This document shows positions 52,985-61,850 of a stretch of 64,000 nt of DNA, piece after piece. The notes under the pieces were generated by a model. The model was not told the origin of the DNA and did not search any database. It saw nothing but the letters and a program-made list of their open reading frames with translations. The DNA comes from UBA6772 sp965183875 (GTDB lineage: Bacteria; Bacteroidota; Bacteroidia; Flavobacteriales; UBA7430). Position 1 is the first letter of the stretch, and every line of letters begins with the position of its first letter. The stretch is taken from contig CBCYMK010000012.1 of the NCBI GenBank assembly GCA_965183875.1, positions 62,001 to 126,000 of the forward strand, given 5' to 3'. The translations under genes were made by a program, and so were the position numbers.

Positions 52985-55033
52985 ATGAAAAAGTTTTTAC
53001 TTAGTTTTTGCATCCTTTTTTCTAGCTTATTATCCGCTCAAGATTTGTCATGGCCAGAATCATTAAACTCAATTAATACTGGAGCAAACCTTACGCTCTT
53101 AATAGAACTCGATCAGGAAATTAGTTTTAATGGTTCGCCTATTTCAGAAGGTGCTTTAATTGGTGTTTTTTATTTAAACGACCAAGAAGAGTTTCAGTGC
53201 GGTGGGTTTACCTCTTATAGTCCTGGAGAAACTATGTCTTTTCCAGCTTATGGAGACGATTCCACTACCGACGACAAAGATGGTTTTGATACTGGAGAAT
53301 CTTTTGTTTGGTATATTCAAATTGAAGGGGTTGATCACCTAGTAACTGCAGAATATACTACTGATGGTCCTTTTATCGAAGTTTACCAAACCAATATGAT
53401 GGCGATGATTACATCTTTGCTTATCGAGGATTCATCAGACGATATTGAAGGATGTACTGATGCTGCATATATAGAATACAACAACGAGGCTACTCTAGAT
53501 GATGGCTCTTGCGAAACTTTAATTGAGGAGGGTTGTATGGATACTACAGCCTCTAACTATAGCGAAACTGCAAACACTGAATGTGACGATTGTTGTGAAT
53601 ATACTGTGATGGGTTGTACAGATCCTACTGCTTTTAATTATAACCCACTTGCAACAAACGATGATGGTTCTTGCACAGATGAAGCTATAGGCTGTACCGA
53701 CCCTAATTATGTTGAATACAATCCAGAAGCGAATACCGATACCGACCCAACTTCTTGTATAACAGAAGCTATATTCGGATGTACCGTAGTGAGTGCAACA
53801 AATTACAATCCAGAAGCAAATGTAAACGATGGATCTTGTATTCTAACAATTGAAGGTTGTATGAATGATGCCTATGTAGAATACAATCCAGAGGCTACAG
53901 TTGAAGATGATTCATGTGAGATTGTAGTTATAGAAGGTTGTACCGATCCTAATTATGTTGAATATTTCCCGCCGGCAAATACAGATAATGGTACTTGCGA
54001 AATACTAGTAGATGGAGGTTGTACTGATTCAAATTATGTAGAATATAATGAAGATGCTACCCAAGACGATGGTACTTGTGAAACCTTAGTTGTCTTAGGT
54101 TGTACCGACGAGAACTTCTTAGAATACAATCCAGATGCAAATACTGATGATGGATCTTGTACCTCTGTATCTTTTAGTGGATGTACCGATCCATTAGCAG
54201 ACAATTACAATTTATTAGCTAATCTAGATGATGGCACTTGTGAGTATTTAGGTTGTACCGACCCTACTGCTTATAATTATAGCGAAATAGCAAACGTTGA
54301 TGATGGTACTTGTGTGCCGGTAATTGAAGGTTGTACCAACCAAAATTATCTTGAGTATAACGAACAAGCCAATACAAACGACGGTTCTTGTTTAACCATC
54401 TTAGTATATGGTTGTACCGATCAATCGGCGCTTAACTATAATGTGTTAGCAAACGTTGATGACGGTTCTTGTATGGCTATTATAGAGGGGTGTATGGATG
54501 AGTTATATCTTGAATACAACCCACAAGCAACAGTTGATGATGGCTCTTGTAGTACCCTAATAATAGAAGGTTGTACCGATGTAGATGCAGTGAATTATAA
54601 TGAAGAGGCAACCATAGATGATGGGTCTTGTGAGTACACACTTATTATAGTGACTCATGAAAGTTTGGGAGGATCTACCTATGAATTCTTTGTAGATGTA
54701 CTCCTTATAGAAAACTATACTATTCTTTGGAATATAGGAGATCAAACCTTTAGTAATGAAGAGTATGTATTACACACTTTTCCTCTAAATGGAGATTACC
54801 TAGTTACGGTTACCGTTACTAATGGAGAAATTTCTTTAGTTGAAGAAATTGTTATTAATGTAAATATACCCGGTTTAGGAATTGATGAAGTTGTTGATGA
54901 ATTACAAACTACAACTTATGTTGATCTCTTAGGTAGGAATTGCTTTAATCCTAGGGTAGGAGATGTTTATATACGGACCGATCATTACAAAAGCGGTAAG
55001 GTAACTAGAGTTAAAACCTATTTCACAAAATAA
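52985..55033 (+). CDS. Secreted GDD-domain cysteine-repeat protein (682 aa)
   Basis: Signal peptide (residues 1-19, ending LLSAQ), one GDD domain (about 22-145, with NTGANLTLL, GALIGVFYLND, YGDDSTTDDKDGFDTGES), then about seventeen cysteine repeats of the same type as in the two giants. A PKD-like domain follows (TILWNIGDQTFSNEEY ... GDYLVTVTVTNGE). The C-terminus lacks a recognisable YPNP-type T9SS domain. It ends instead in a short TTYVDLLGRNCFNPRVGDVY segment and a basic tail, which I take as a possible alternative sorting signal, with low certainty. It has the same orientation as the giants and its own terminator. It looks like a minimal version of the family and so a tractable representative. 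Confidence 0.85.
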   Translation: MKKFLLSFCILFSSLLSAQDLSWPESLNSINTGANLTLLIELDQEISFNGSPISEGALIGVFYLNDQEEFQCGGFTSYSPGETMSFPAYGDDSTTDDKDGFDTGESFVWYIQIEGVDHLVTAEYTTDGPFIEVYQTNMMAMITSLLIEDSSDDIEGCTDAAYIEYNNEATLDDGSCETLIEEGCMDTTASNYSETANTECDDCCEYTVMGCTDPTAFNYNPLATNDDGSCTDEAIGCTDPNYVEYNPEANTDTDPTSCITEAIFGCTVVSATNYNPEANVNDGSCILTIEGCMNDAYVEYNPEATVEDDSCEIVVIEGCTDPNYVEYFPPANTDNGTCEILVDGGCTDSNYVEYNEDATQDDGTCETLVVLGCTDENFLEYNPDANTDDGSCTSVSFSGCTDPLADNYNLLANLDDGTCEYLGCTDPTAYNYSEIANVDDGTCVPVIEGCTNQNYLEYNEQANTNDGSCLTILVYGCTDQSALNYNVLANVDDGSCMAIIEGCMDELYLEYNPQATVDDGSCSTLIIEGCTDVDAVNYNEEATIDDGSCEYTLIIVTHESLGGSTYEFFVDVLLIENYTILWNIGDQTFSNEEYVLHTFPLNGDYLVTVTVTNGEISLVEEIVINVNIPGLGIDEVVDELQTTTYVDLLGRNCFNPRVGDVYIRTDHYKSGKVTRVKTYFTK

Positions 55034-55038
55034 TTTAT

Positions 55039-55064
55039 AAAGCGCCTCAGGGCGCTTTTTTTTT
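55039..55064 (+). terminator. Rho-independent terminator after the 682-aa gene
   Basis: AAAGCGCC, a TCAG loop and GGCGCTTT, followed by T, starting 5 bp after the stop. Confidence 0.88.
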
Positions 55065-55116
55065 GCTCCTTTATTCTCATCAGCCACTATTCTTCTTGTG
55101 CCTTTATCTTACAAAC

Positions 55117-55149
55117 AAAAAAAGCTCCACTTCATAGAAGTGGAGCTTT
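55117..55149 (-). terminator. Terminator downstream of tRNA-Thr
   Basis: On the minus strand a 12-bp stem (AAAGCTCCACTT / AAGTGGAGCTTT, 5-nt loop) is followed by a T tract. It begins 2 bp after the tRNA 3' end. Confidence 0.85.
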
Positions 55150-55150
55150 G

Positions 55151-55223
55151 AGCTGACGATCGGACTCGAACCGACGACCTCATCCCTACCAAGGATGTGC
55201 TCTACCAGCTGAGCTACGTTAGC
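55151..55223 (-). tRNA. tRNA-Thr (anticodon GGT)
   Basis: A 73-nt cloverleaf on the minus strand. The anticodon loop TTGGTAG is closed by CATCC/GGATG, giving anticodon GGT. The T arm contains GGTTCGAGTCC. The acceptor stem pairs GCTAACG with CGTCAGC, leaving an A-C mismatch at the fourth pair. CCA is not encoded. Confidence 0.93.
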
Positions 55224-55279
55224 AATCGTTCGACAAAAGTAATGATTTCAAGTGAATTCAAAACTTTTGTCGAATTTAT

Positions 55280-58200
55280 TTATGAGATTATTTTTTGCAT
55301 TTTGTTTTTCACTTTGTCCGCTAGTAAATACATAACTGGCACTATAATAAGTGTTAAGAATGTTGCAAAAGTAAGCCCGAATATAACCGTCCACGCCATA
55401 GGACCCCAGAAAGTTGCATTGTCTCCTCCAAAGAAAATCTGTGCATCTAATTCGGTTAATAGGGTGTAGAAATTAATGTTCATTCCAGTAGCCATAGGTA
55501 ATAAACCTAATACTGTTGTTATAGCTGTAAGCAAGACAGGTCTTAAACGTTTTTGTCCACCTTCTTCTATACACTTCATAGCTAACTCATTTGACAAAGG
55601 AGCATCTTCTAAAAGACCTAATTCTCTTCGCTTACGAACTTTTATCAAGTCTATATAATCGATTAGTACAATGGCATTGTTAACTACAATTCCTGCTAGC
55701 GATACAATCCCAATCCCAGTCATAATAATCACAAAATCCATATTGAATAATGCCAAGCCAAAGAATACTCCAATCGTACTAAATACAACGGTTAGGATAA
55801 TAATAAATGGTTTTATGGCTGAGTTAAACTGACTCACTAAAATTAAGGCTATCAGAGCAATTGCAATCATTAAGGCTTTGGCTAAAAAGGCTTGTGTCTG
55901 TTCTTGCTCTTGCTGCTTACCAGTAAACTGTAACTCATAACCTGGAGGTAAAACCTCATCTGCTAAGAGTTGTTTGAGTTGCTCGTTAATTAAGTTCTCG
56001 TTATATCCCTCTAATACATTAGAGAAAATGGTAACCTGACGTTTCATGTCCTTACGGTTTACAGATCCAAAAGTATTGTTGTACGAATAGTCTGCAATGG
56101 TAGAAATTGGAATTTGTTTTATTTGGCCATCAGACTGTGATCTAAACGTAATCCTTTGATTCATCAGTGCAGGTACACTGTATCTATATTTATCGTCTAG
56201 GCGAAGTACTATAGGGTGTTCATCTTCACCGTCTTTAAATTTAGAGATTTCCTTTCCGAACAAAGCTGTACGAATAGTACTCGCTACCTGTGCAGTAGAA
56301 ACTCCTAATCTTCGTGCTTGATCCCTATCTATATTTACTAATAATTCGGGTTTACTCAATTCTAAGTCAACCTTCAGTTTTTCAATCCCTTCAATATTGG
56401 CATCTTCGATGAGTGCTTTTACACGGTCGGAAATAGTTAAAAGTTGCTCGAATTTCTCTCCCCTAATCTCAATATTAATTGGTTTTCCCATTGGTGGTCC
56501 TTCGCGGTTTTTATCCACACTTATATCTACTCCTGGGATTTTTTTAATCTCAGAAGAAATGGTTTTCATTATCTCCCCAGTGCTTATTCCAGCCCTAAAC
56601 TCATATTCTTTAAAGTTTAAAGTAATTCGAGCTTTATTGGGTGTAATTCCATTAGCTCCACCAATTTCATTAGGGTCTGTTGTTCCAGCTCCTACATTCG
56701 TCATTACCGAAGAAACCGCTTGTTGGTAGGGTTTCAAAAGTTCGAATATCTCTAATTCTACCAACTTAGCAACCGAGTCGGTTAGCGTAACATCGGTGCC
56801 TATAGGGAGCTCTACAAATACATTAACATACTTTGGCTCATTTACTGGGAACATCTCTACCTTTGGTGCTTTAAATGCGAAAAAGGCAATAGAAGAGATC
56901 AGTAAAAGACCAGTAAAAGCCAAAAGAAGTAAGGGCTTATATCCATTAAGTGCCCATTTTAGAGTGTTTGCATAAAACTCTTCGAATCGTACCAATAAGC
57001 TATCCTGAAACCAGTAAGAAATTGGTCTTAAGATAAAACTGTTTAGTAAGGTTAGTAATGCAAAGGCTAGTAGTAAAGAGCCCATAAACACATCGGCTTT
57101 AATATAGAAGAAAGCACTTATAATTAGTAAGCCCAAAGTGATTTTCCCAATCTTACTAATATCTGCTTTATCTCTATTCTCCTTTACCATAAAGGTAGAG
57201 GCGATTACAGGGTTTATGATTAATGCTACAAAGAGCGAGGAACCTAATACGATTATTAATGTCATAGGTATATAGCCCATAAATTCACCCATCATATCAT
57301 CCCAAAAGAGAAGAGGGAAGAATGCAGCTAGGGTAGTGGCAGTAGATGAAATGATAGGAATAGCAATCTCTCCAACTCCTTTTTTTGCAGCTTCAAATCG
57401 ATCTAGTCCTTCTTCATTGTATAGTCGGTGAATGTTTTCGATTACCACAATAGCGTTATCTACCAACATCCCAAGGGCTAGAATAAGTGCAAAGAGCACA
57501 ATCATATTCATGGTAGTACCCATTCCTCCAAGAACAACAAAACTAATAAACATTGAAAGTGGAATTGCCAAGCCTACAAAAAAGGCATTTCTAATTCCCA
57601 AGAAAAAGAGTAAAACCAAGATTACTAAGATAACCCCAAAAATGATACTGTTTTCAAGGTTTTCTAATTGCTTTCTGGTTTGTTCAGATTGATCATTTGT
57701 AATAGATATTTCTAAGCCTTCAGGTATGAGTTGAGATACTTTTGCCTTTTCTAAAATCGCCATTATTTGATCGGTAGCTTCCAATAAGTTCTCTCCACTT
57801 TTCTTAACCACATTAAGCGATACAACTGGCTTGGTGTTTAAACGAGCAAAACTCTTTCTTTCCTCATAACCATTTACTACTTGAGCAATGTCTTTAAGGT
57901 AAACAATATTTCCTTTTTCACTCTTAACAATGATATTCTCTATTTCCGAGGCATTTCTAAATTCAGCATCCGTACGTACAGACCTTCTAGATTTCCCTAG
58001 TAAAATATCACCACCTGCGATAGATACATTTTCAAAACCTATAGCATCTTCTATATCTCTAAAACTAACCTTATTACTCTCCATTTTATGGAGGTCTGTC
58101 TTAATGGTTATTTCTCTGTTGAGTAATCCTGTAATACTTACTTTAGAAATTTCGGTTAGCGATTCTATTTGGTCTTGTAGCTCTTCAGCATAAACTTTTA

Positions 58201-58678
58201 AATCGTCTAAACTATAATCTCCAGATAGGTTAATGTTTAAGATAGGGAACTCAGAGAAGTCTATATCTAATACCATAGGTTCCATATCTAAATCCGATGG
58301 TAAATCTCTTTTAGCCTTATCTACAGCATCCTTTACGTCTTGTAAGGCCGTTTTAACTTCTACGTCTGTGTTAAATTCTACAATTACACTCGAGTTGTCT
58401 TGTACAGAAGTAGATCTTAAATTTTTAATCCCTTTAACCGACTTAATTTGTTTTTCAAGTGGTCTAGTGATTAGGTTTTCTATATCGGCTGGAGAATTAC
58501 CCGGATAAACTGTTTGCACCATTATGGTAGGCATCACAATATCTGGGAAAAGCGATTTTGGCATATTGTTGTAAGAGAACAAACCAAAAAGTGTGAGTAA
58601 AGCGGTAAGAATAAATACCGAGGTTTTATTTTTCAGAGAGAGGTTAGTCAGCCCGAAACTTCTAGTCTTCTGTTCCAT
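55280..58678 (-). CDS. RND efflux pump permease subunit
   Basis: A 1,132-residue inner-membrane proton-driven transporter of the AcrB/CusA/MMPL-like RND superfamily. It has twelve predicted membrane helices with two large periplasmic loops (about residues 35-335 and 600-880). The helix-4 segment LALGMLVDNAIVVIENIHRL carries the proton-relay Asp and the conserved Glu-Asn. PLFPDIVMPTIMV-type sequence and YPGNSPADIENLITRPLE follow the first helix as usual. It is the last gene of the leftward tetR-tolC-adaptor-pump operon, with 4 bp to the adaptor gene. Substrate unknown. Confidence 0.93.
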   Translation of the reverse strand: MEQKTRSFGLTNLSLKNKTSVFILTALLTLFGLFSYNNMPKSLFPDIVMPTIMVQTVYPGNSPADIENLITRPLEKQIKSVKGIKNLRSTSVQDNSSVIVEFNTDVEVKTALQDVKDAVDKAKRDLPSDLDMEPMVLDIDFSEFPILNINLSGDYSLDDLKVYAEELQDQIESLTEISKVSITGLLNREITIKTDLHKMESNKVSFRDIEDAIGFENVSIAGGDILLGKSRRSVRTDAEFRNASEIENIIVKSEKGNIVYLKDIAQVVNGYEERKSFARLNTKPVVSLNVVKKSGENLLEATDQIMAILEKAKVSQLIPEGLEISITNDQSEQTRKQLENLENSIIFGVILVILVLLFFLGIRNAFFVGLAIPLSMFISFVVLGGMGTTMNMIVLFALILALGMLVDNAIVVIENIHRLYNEEGLDRFEAAKKGVGEIAIPIISSTATTLAAFFPLLFWDDMMGEFMGYIPMTLIIVLGSSLFVALIINPVIASTFMVKENRDKADISKIGKITLGLLIISAFFYIKADVFMGSLLLAFALLTLLNSFILRPISYWFQDSLLVRFEEFYANTLKWALNGYKPLLLLAFTGLLLISSIAFFAFKAPKVEMFPVNEPKYVNVFVELPIGTDVTLTDSVAKLVELEIFELLKPYQQAVSSVMTNVGAGTTDPNEIGGANGITPNKARITLNFKEYEFRAGISTGEIMKTISSEIKKIPGVDISVDKNREGPPMGKPINIEIRGEKFEQLLTISDRVKALIEDANIEGIEKLKVDLELSKPELLVNIDRDQARRLGVSTAQVASTIRTALFGKEISKFKDGEDEHPIVLRLDDKYRYSVPALMNQRITFRSQSDGQIKQIPISTIADYSYNNTFGSVNRKDMKRQVTIFSNVLEGYNENLINEQLKQLLADEVLPPGYELQFTGKQQEQEQTQAFLAKALMIAIALIALILVSQFNSAIKPFIIILTVVFSTIGVFFGLALFNMDFVIIMTGIGIVSLAGIVVNNAIVLIDYIDLIKVRKRRELGLLEDAPLSNELAMKCIEEGGQKRLRPVLLTAITTVLGLLPMATGMNINFYTLLTELDAQIFFGGDNATFWGPMAWTVIFGLTFATFLTLIIVPVMYLLADKVKNKMQKIIS

Positions 58679-58682
58679 AGTT

Positions 58683-59804
58683 TTAGTCTTGTATCTCTAA
58701 TTTACTTCCTCCTACTACTTCGTTGTAGCCTTCAACGATTATCTTGTCTCCGGGGTTTAATCCTTCTAAAATCATCGATTTATCAGTTTGTGATAAGCCA
58801 AGAGTGATGTACGTTTTTTCAGCGATTCCATTATGAGCAACAAAAAGATAATCTCCTCTCATGTCTTTCTTTACTATCTGAGAAGGTACTACAAGAGCGG
58901 TGTTTGAGCTAAAGTCTCTAATCTCTAATGAAGCTACAGCATTAGGTTTCAGATCGCCGTTTTTATTATCCAACTCTATATTTACCTTAAAAGTTCTGTT
59001 GGCTGGATTTATTACTTGTCCTATGAAATTGAGTTTCGCAGTTCTATTAATTCCTATAGAACGAAATTTAATATTCACAGGAGTATTTTTCTTCAATATG
59101 TTTGAATATCGTTCTGCGACATCTGCTTCTACTACAATATTTGATGCATTTACAACTCTAAATGCGGGTCTTCCAGGTATAGCTAATTCACCGGTATTCA
59201 CAAGAATTTCTTCTACAGTACCACTTATTGGTGAGGAGATTTTAAGTTTTTCGAGTTGTGCTTTTGCAGCTGCAAACTTATTTTCTAAAGATTGATATTT
59301 GTTTTTAATTTGAAGGTACTGTAATTCTGAACCTATTTTTTGGGCCCACAAACTTTCTTGTCTCTCGTATGTGGTCTTAGCCAATGCTAAAGCATTCTCC
59401 AATTCACTTACGTTATTTTGCATCACCTCAGAGTCTAAGGATATAATAGTAGTTCCTTTATTTACCCAGTCACCTACAGATACTGAAATTTCGGTAACTA
59501 GTCCACCCATTTCAGCACTCACTAAAATATTTTCCTTAGAACTAACGGTTCCTGGTTGTTCTATGAAATGATGAAAAATTTCTGTGTTAAGAGTCTTAAC
59601 TCTAACGGGTATTTTATTTATTTCTCGTACAGATTTTGTACTTATTAACTCCTTTTCCAATTGCTTAATAGAACCTTTGAGGTTTATTAAATCGGATTTT
59701 AACGTTTTTAATTGAGCTTGTTTAGCTTCAATACTCATTTCTTGTTCTCCACAAGAGGCAAGTATTAAGGCTGCTGTACTAAATAATATAACTAGTTTTT
59801 TCAT
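58683..59804 (-). CDS. RND efflux periplasmic adaptor subunit (membrane fusion protein)
   Basis: A 373-residue lipoprotein adaptor linking the inner-membrane pump to the TolC-like channel. The lipobox is in LILASCGEQE. A coiled coil of about 35 residues follows, then the biotinyl-lipoyl-like domain split by an alpha-hairpin (SAEMGGLVTEISVSVGDWVN and ISSPISGTVEEILVNTGELA), a beta-barrel region and the membrane-proximal domain ending VVGGSKLEIQD. It lies 2 bp from the TolC-family gene, in the same operon. Confidence 0.92.
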   Translation of the reverse strand: MKKLVILFSTAALILASCGEQEMSIEAKQAQLKTLKSDLINLKGSIKQLEKELISTKSVREINKIPVRVKTLNTEIFHHFIEQPGTVSSKENILVSAEMGGLVTEISVSVGDWVNKGTTIISLDSEVMQNNVSELENALALAKTTYERQESLWAQKIGSELQYLQIKNKYQSLENKFAAAKAQLEKLKISSPISGTVEEILVNTGELAIPGRPAFRVVNASNIVVEADVAERYSNILKKNTPVNIKFRSIGINRTAKLNFIGQVINPANRTFKVNIELDNKNGDLKPNAVASLEIRDFSSNTALVVPSQIVKKDMRGDYLFVAHNGIAEKTYITLGLSQTDKSMILEGLNPGDKIIVEGYNEVVGGSKLEIQD

Positions 59805-59806
59805 CT

Positions 59807-61138
59807 TTATTTTCCTAGTGAACGTTGGTAGTTCAGGTTTGTAATTAATAGACTGTAAATGCTTGTAGAGAAATTTGTGTTTGTTTGTAGGTACTCAGTT
59901 CCAGCTTGCGATAACTCTAAGCTACTCACAAGTCCTTCGCGGTATTTAGCCAGTGTTTTCTGATAAATTTTCTTTGCGAGCTTTAGGTTATTTTCTTGGT
60001 GGTTATAATCGCTTATTGAATTTATAAACTGGCTCTGTGCAGCTTTATGGGCAAGCTGTAAACTTTCTTCTGTTTCAAATTTGTTGTTCTTTGCTTGTTC
60101 CCAGACTAACCTCGCTTTTTGTATTCTTGCAGATCCTCCAAAACCATCGAATAATGGAATGCTTACTTTTAATCCTACCATCTGACTCGGGTACCAGCTC
60201 GCCTTGCTTTCGAAAGCCGTGAAATCATCACCCATTGAGGCGCTATTTATAGAGCCAAATGCCGCTATACTTGGCAGCTTATCTGTTTGGTATCTCCTAA
60301 GGTCAAGCTCTTTTAATTCAGCTTGCATAACGGCCATTTTGTATTCTAATCGTTGTTTAATATTCGATTCTTCTAGCTTAAAAGATATGCTAGAGTTTAA
60401 TAACTGTGGCAAGCTATCCGATAAAACTAAAGTTTCATTTAGGCTTATTCCGAGCATTAGTTTTAAGTAGGCTTCCGAAATTTCTGTTCTCCTATAGGTG
60501 TGTGCATATTGCATTTCCATTTTAGAAAGTACTAAGGCCATACGGTCAACCTCTATATCCTCTACGAATCCAGCATTAAATTGTGCCTCTACCTCGCCAA
60601 CGATTGTTTTGTGTACCTCAACAATAGACTCTAAAAAGTCAGTATTTTCTCTTGCGAGTAATACGTTGTAGTATGCGGTTGCTATACTATCGGAAATTTG
60701 ATTTTCTGTAAGTGTTTTGCGCATTTTGGAAAATGACATAAACGATTTAGCAGCTTTTAAACCAACTATATAACTACCGTTAAATAGTAATTGACTAGCT
60801 GTAATGGCAGCGGTTGTTGTATGAGGTAAACCGAATTGCATTTCTAAATAGGGTGGCATATCTGCCGTTGGTTCGCCACCAAAAGCCCCGGAAGGAACAA
60901 GTGTAGTAGGTACGGTAAGGAATTTTTGCCACTGTACTTCAGCATTTACCTGAGGTAGTCCAACAGAAATTGTTTCTTTCATCTGTTTAGAGGCTATGTC
61001 AACTTCTAATACAGCGTTTTTCATTTCTCGATTGTTCTCTAAGCCATATTCTTGGGCTTCTTTTACCGTGAAACTGTGTTGTGCTTCTAAGCCAAAGCTT
61101 AGCAATAAACAAACACTTAGTGTTAATTGTTTAATCAT
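59807..61138 (-). CDS. TolC family outer-membrane efflux protein
   Basis: A 443-residue outer-membrane channel with a signal peptide (1-20, ending LEAQ) and two internally related OEP halves rich in long helices. The pattern NREMKNAVLEVDIASKQMKE near the N-terminus and VSIPLFDGFGGSARIQKA in the second half are typical. It overlaps the tetR stop by 8 bp and precedes the adaptor gene by 2 bp. With the pump and adaptor it would form a tripartite efflux system. Confidence 0.92.
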   Translation of the reverse strand: MIKQLTLSVCLLLSFGLEAQHSFTVKEAQEYGLENNREMKNAVLEVDIASKQMKETISVGLPQVNAEVQWQKFLTVPTTLVPSGAFGGEPTADMPPYLEMQFGLPHTTTAAITASQLLFNGSYIVGLKAAKSFMSFSKMRKTLTENQISDSIATAYYNVLLARENTDFLESIVEVHKTIVGEVEAQFNAGFVEDIEVDRMALVLSKMEMQYAHTYRRTEISEAYLKLMLGISLNETLVLSDSLPQLLNSSISFKLEESNIKQRLEYKMAVMQAELKELDLRRYQTDKLPSIAAFGSINSASMGDDFTAFESKASWYPSQMVGLKVSIPLFDGFGGSARIQKARLVWEQAKNNKFETEESLQLAHKAAQSQFINSISDYNHQENNLKLAKKIYQKTLAKYREGLVSSLELSQAGTEYLQTNTNFSTSIYSLLITNLNYQRSLGK

Positions 61139-61736
61139 GTTGTAATTTATTTTCTAAGTAGTTGATTCCTTTTTCAGTTGCTATACCTCGAATATGGTAT
61201 ATTCTATTCTCATGTAAAATATTCTTAAAATCGTATTCTGTAAGAGGGAATAGCTCATCATCCACAATAGCCTCTACCGTATTGATCATGAGTTTAGCTA
61301 ATATGTTTCCATCTATAACTTGTCTATAATAACCCTGAAGCTTTCCTTGTTCAATATTATGTGAAACACAATCAAAAATGGTTTCTTTTCTAATAGAGTC
61401 TAAGATTGACCAAACCTCTGGGTAGTATTTTTTTAAATTACTAATAAGGTGTGGAGGTCTATTTTTTAGCATTGTACATAGCTGCTGATCAATCTCAAAT
61501 ATCTCATCTATTGGATTGGTGTTTTTAGTTTTTATAGCATCTATCATGCTTATAAAACAGCTTTGATGTAAACTGAAAGCCTGTTTAACAAGGTCGGCTT
61601 TATTACTTACGATTTTATATAAGGTTTTTTTAGAAATACCTAGGTGACTAGCTACATCGTCCATGTTTATGCTCTTTACTCCTGCTTGTAAAAACAGTTT
61701 TAAAGCCCCCTCTATTATTCGTTCGTTTTTTTCCAT
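61131..61736 (-). CDS. TetR/AcrR family transcriptional regulator
   Basis: A 201-residue regulator with an N-terminal helix-turn-helix (GALKLFLQAGVKSINMDDVA, then SHLGISKKTLYKIVSNKADL) and an all-helical ligand-binding C-terminal part. It is the first gene of the efflux operon, so it probably represses its own operon and is relieved by a pump substrate. A perfect inverted repeat lies 25 bp upstream of its start codon and is the obvious operator candidate. Confidence 0.92.
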   Translation of the reverse strand: MEKNERIIEGALKLFLQAGVKSINMDDVASHLGISKKTLYKIVSNKADLVKQAFSLHQSCFISMIDAIKTKNTNPIDEIFEIDQQLCTMLKNRPPHLISNLKKYYPEVWSILDSIRKETIFDCVSHNIEQGKLQGYYRQVIDGNILAKLMINTVEAIVDDELFPLTEYDFKNILHENRIYHIRGIATEKGINYLENKLQHD

Positions 61737-61741
61737 TGCAG

Positions 61742-61749
61742 CAAATTTA
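61742..61749 (-). promoter_or_regulatory. Candidate -7 box of the efflux operon
   Basis: The minus-strand octamer TAAATTTG matches TAnnTTTG and ends about 5 nt before the tetR ATG, which would give a leaderless or nearly leaderless transcript. The -33 region would fall inside or next to the inverted repeat. Confidence 0.4.
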
Positions 61750-61760
61750 CAACGAAAAAC

Positions 61761-61799
61761 ACAAAGGAAACAGTTTTTGTGGTAAAATGTTTCCTTTGT
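61761..61799. promoter_or_regulatory. Perfect 12-bp inverted repeat, likely TetR operator
   Basis: ACAAAGGAAACA at 61761-61772 is exactly reversed and complemented as TGTTTCCTTTGT at 61788-61799, with a 15-bp spacer. It lies between the tetR start and the upstream gene, overlapping the expected -33 region. Confidence 0.6.
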
Positions 61800-61850
61800 A
61801 TTGATTAAAAAAAAATATTGTTTTTAGATTTGCCTTGTTTCAATACTAAA

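Noticed and set aside
19912..55033. Horizontally acquired island with integrase or transposase boundaries
   Set aside because: No integrase, transposase, attachment repeat or IS end was found around the giant genes; tRNA-Thr at the right side has no visible partial duplicate.
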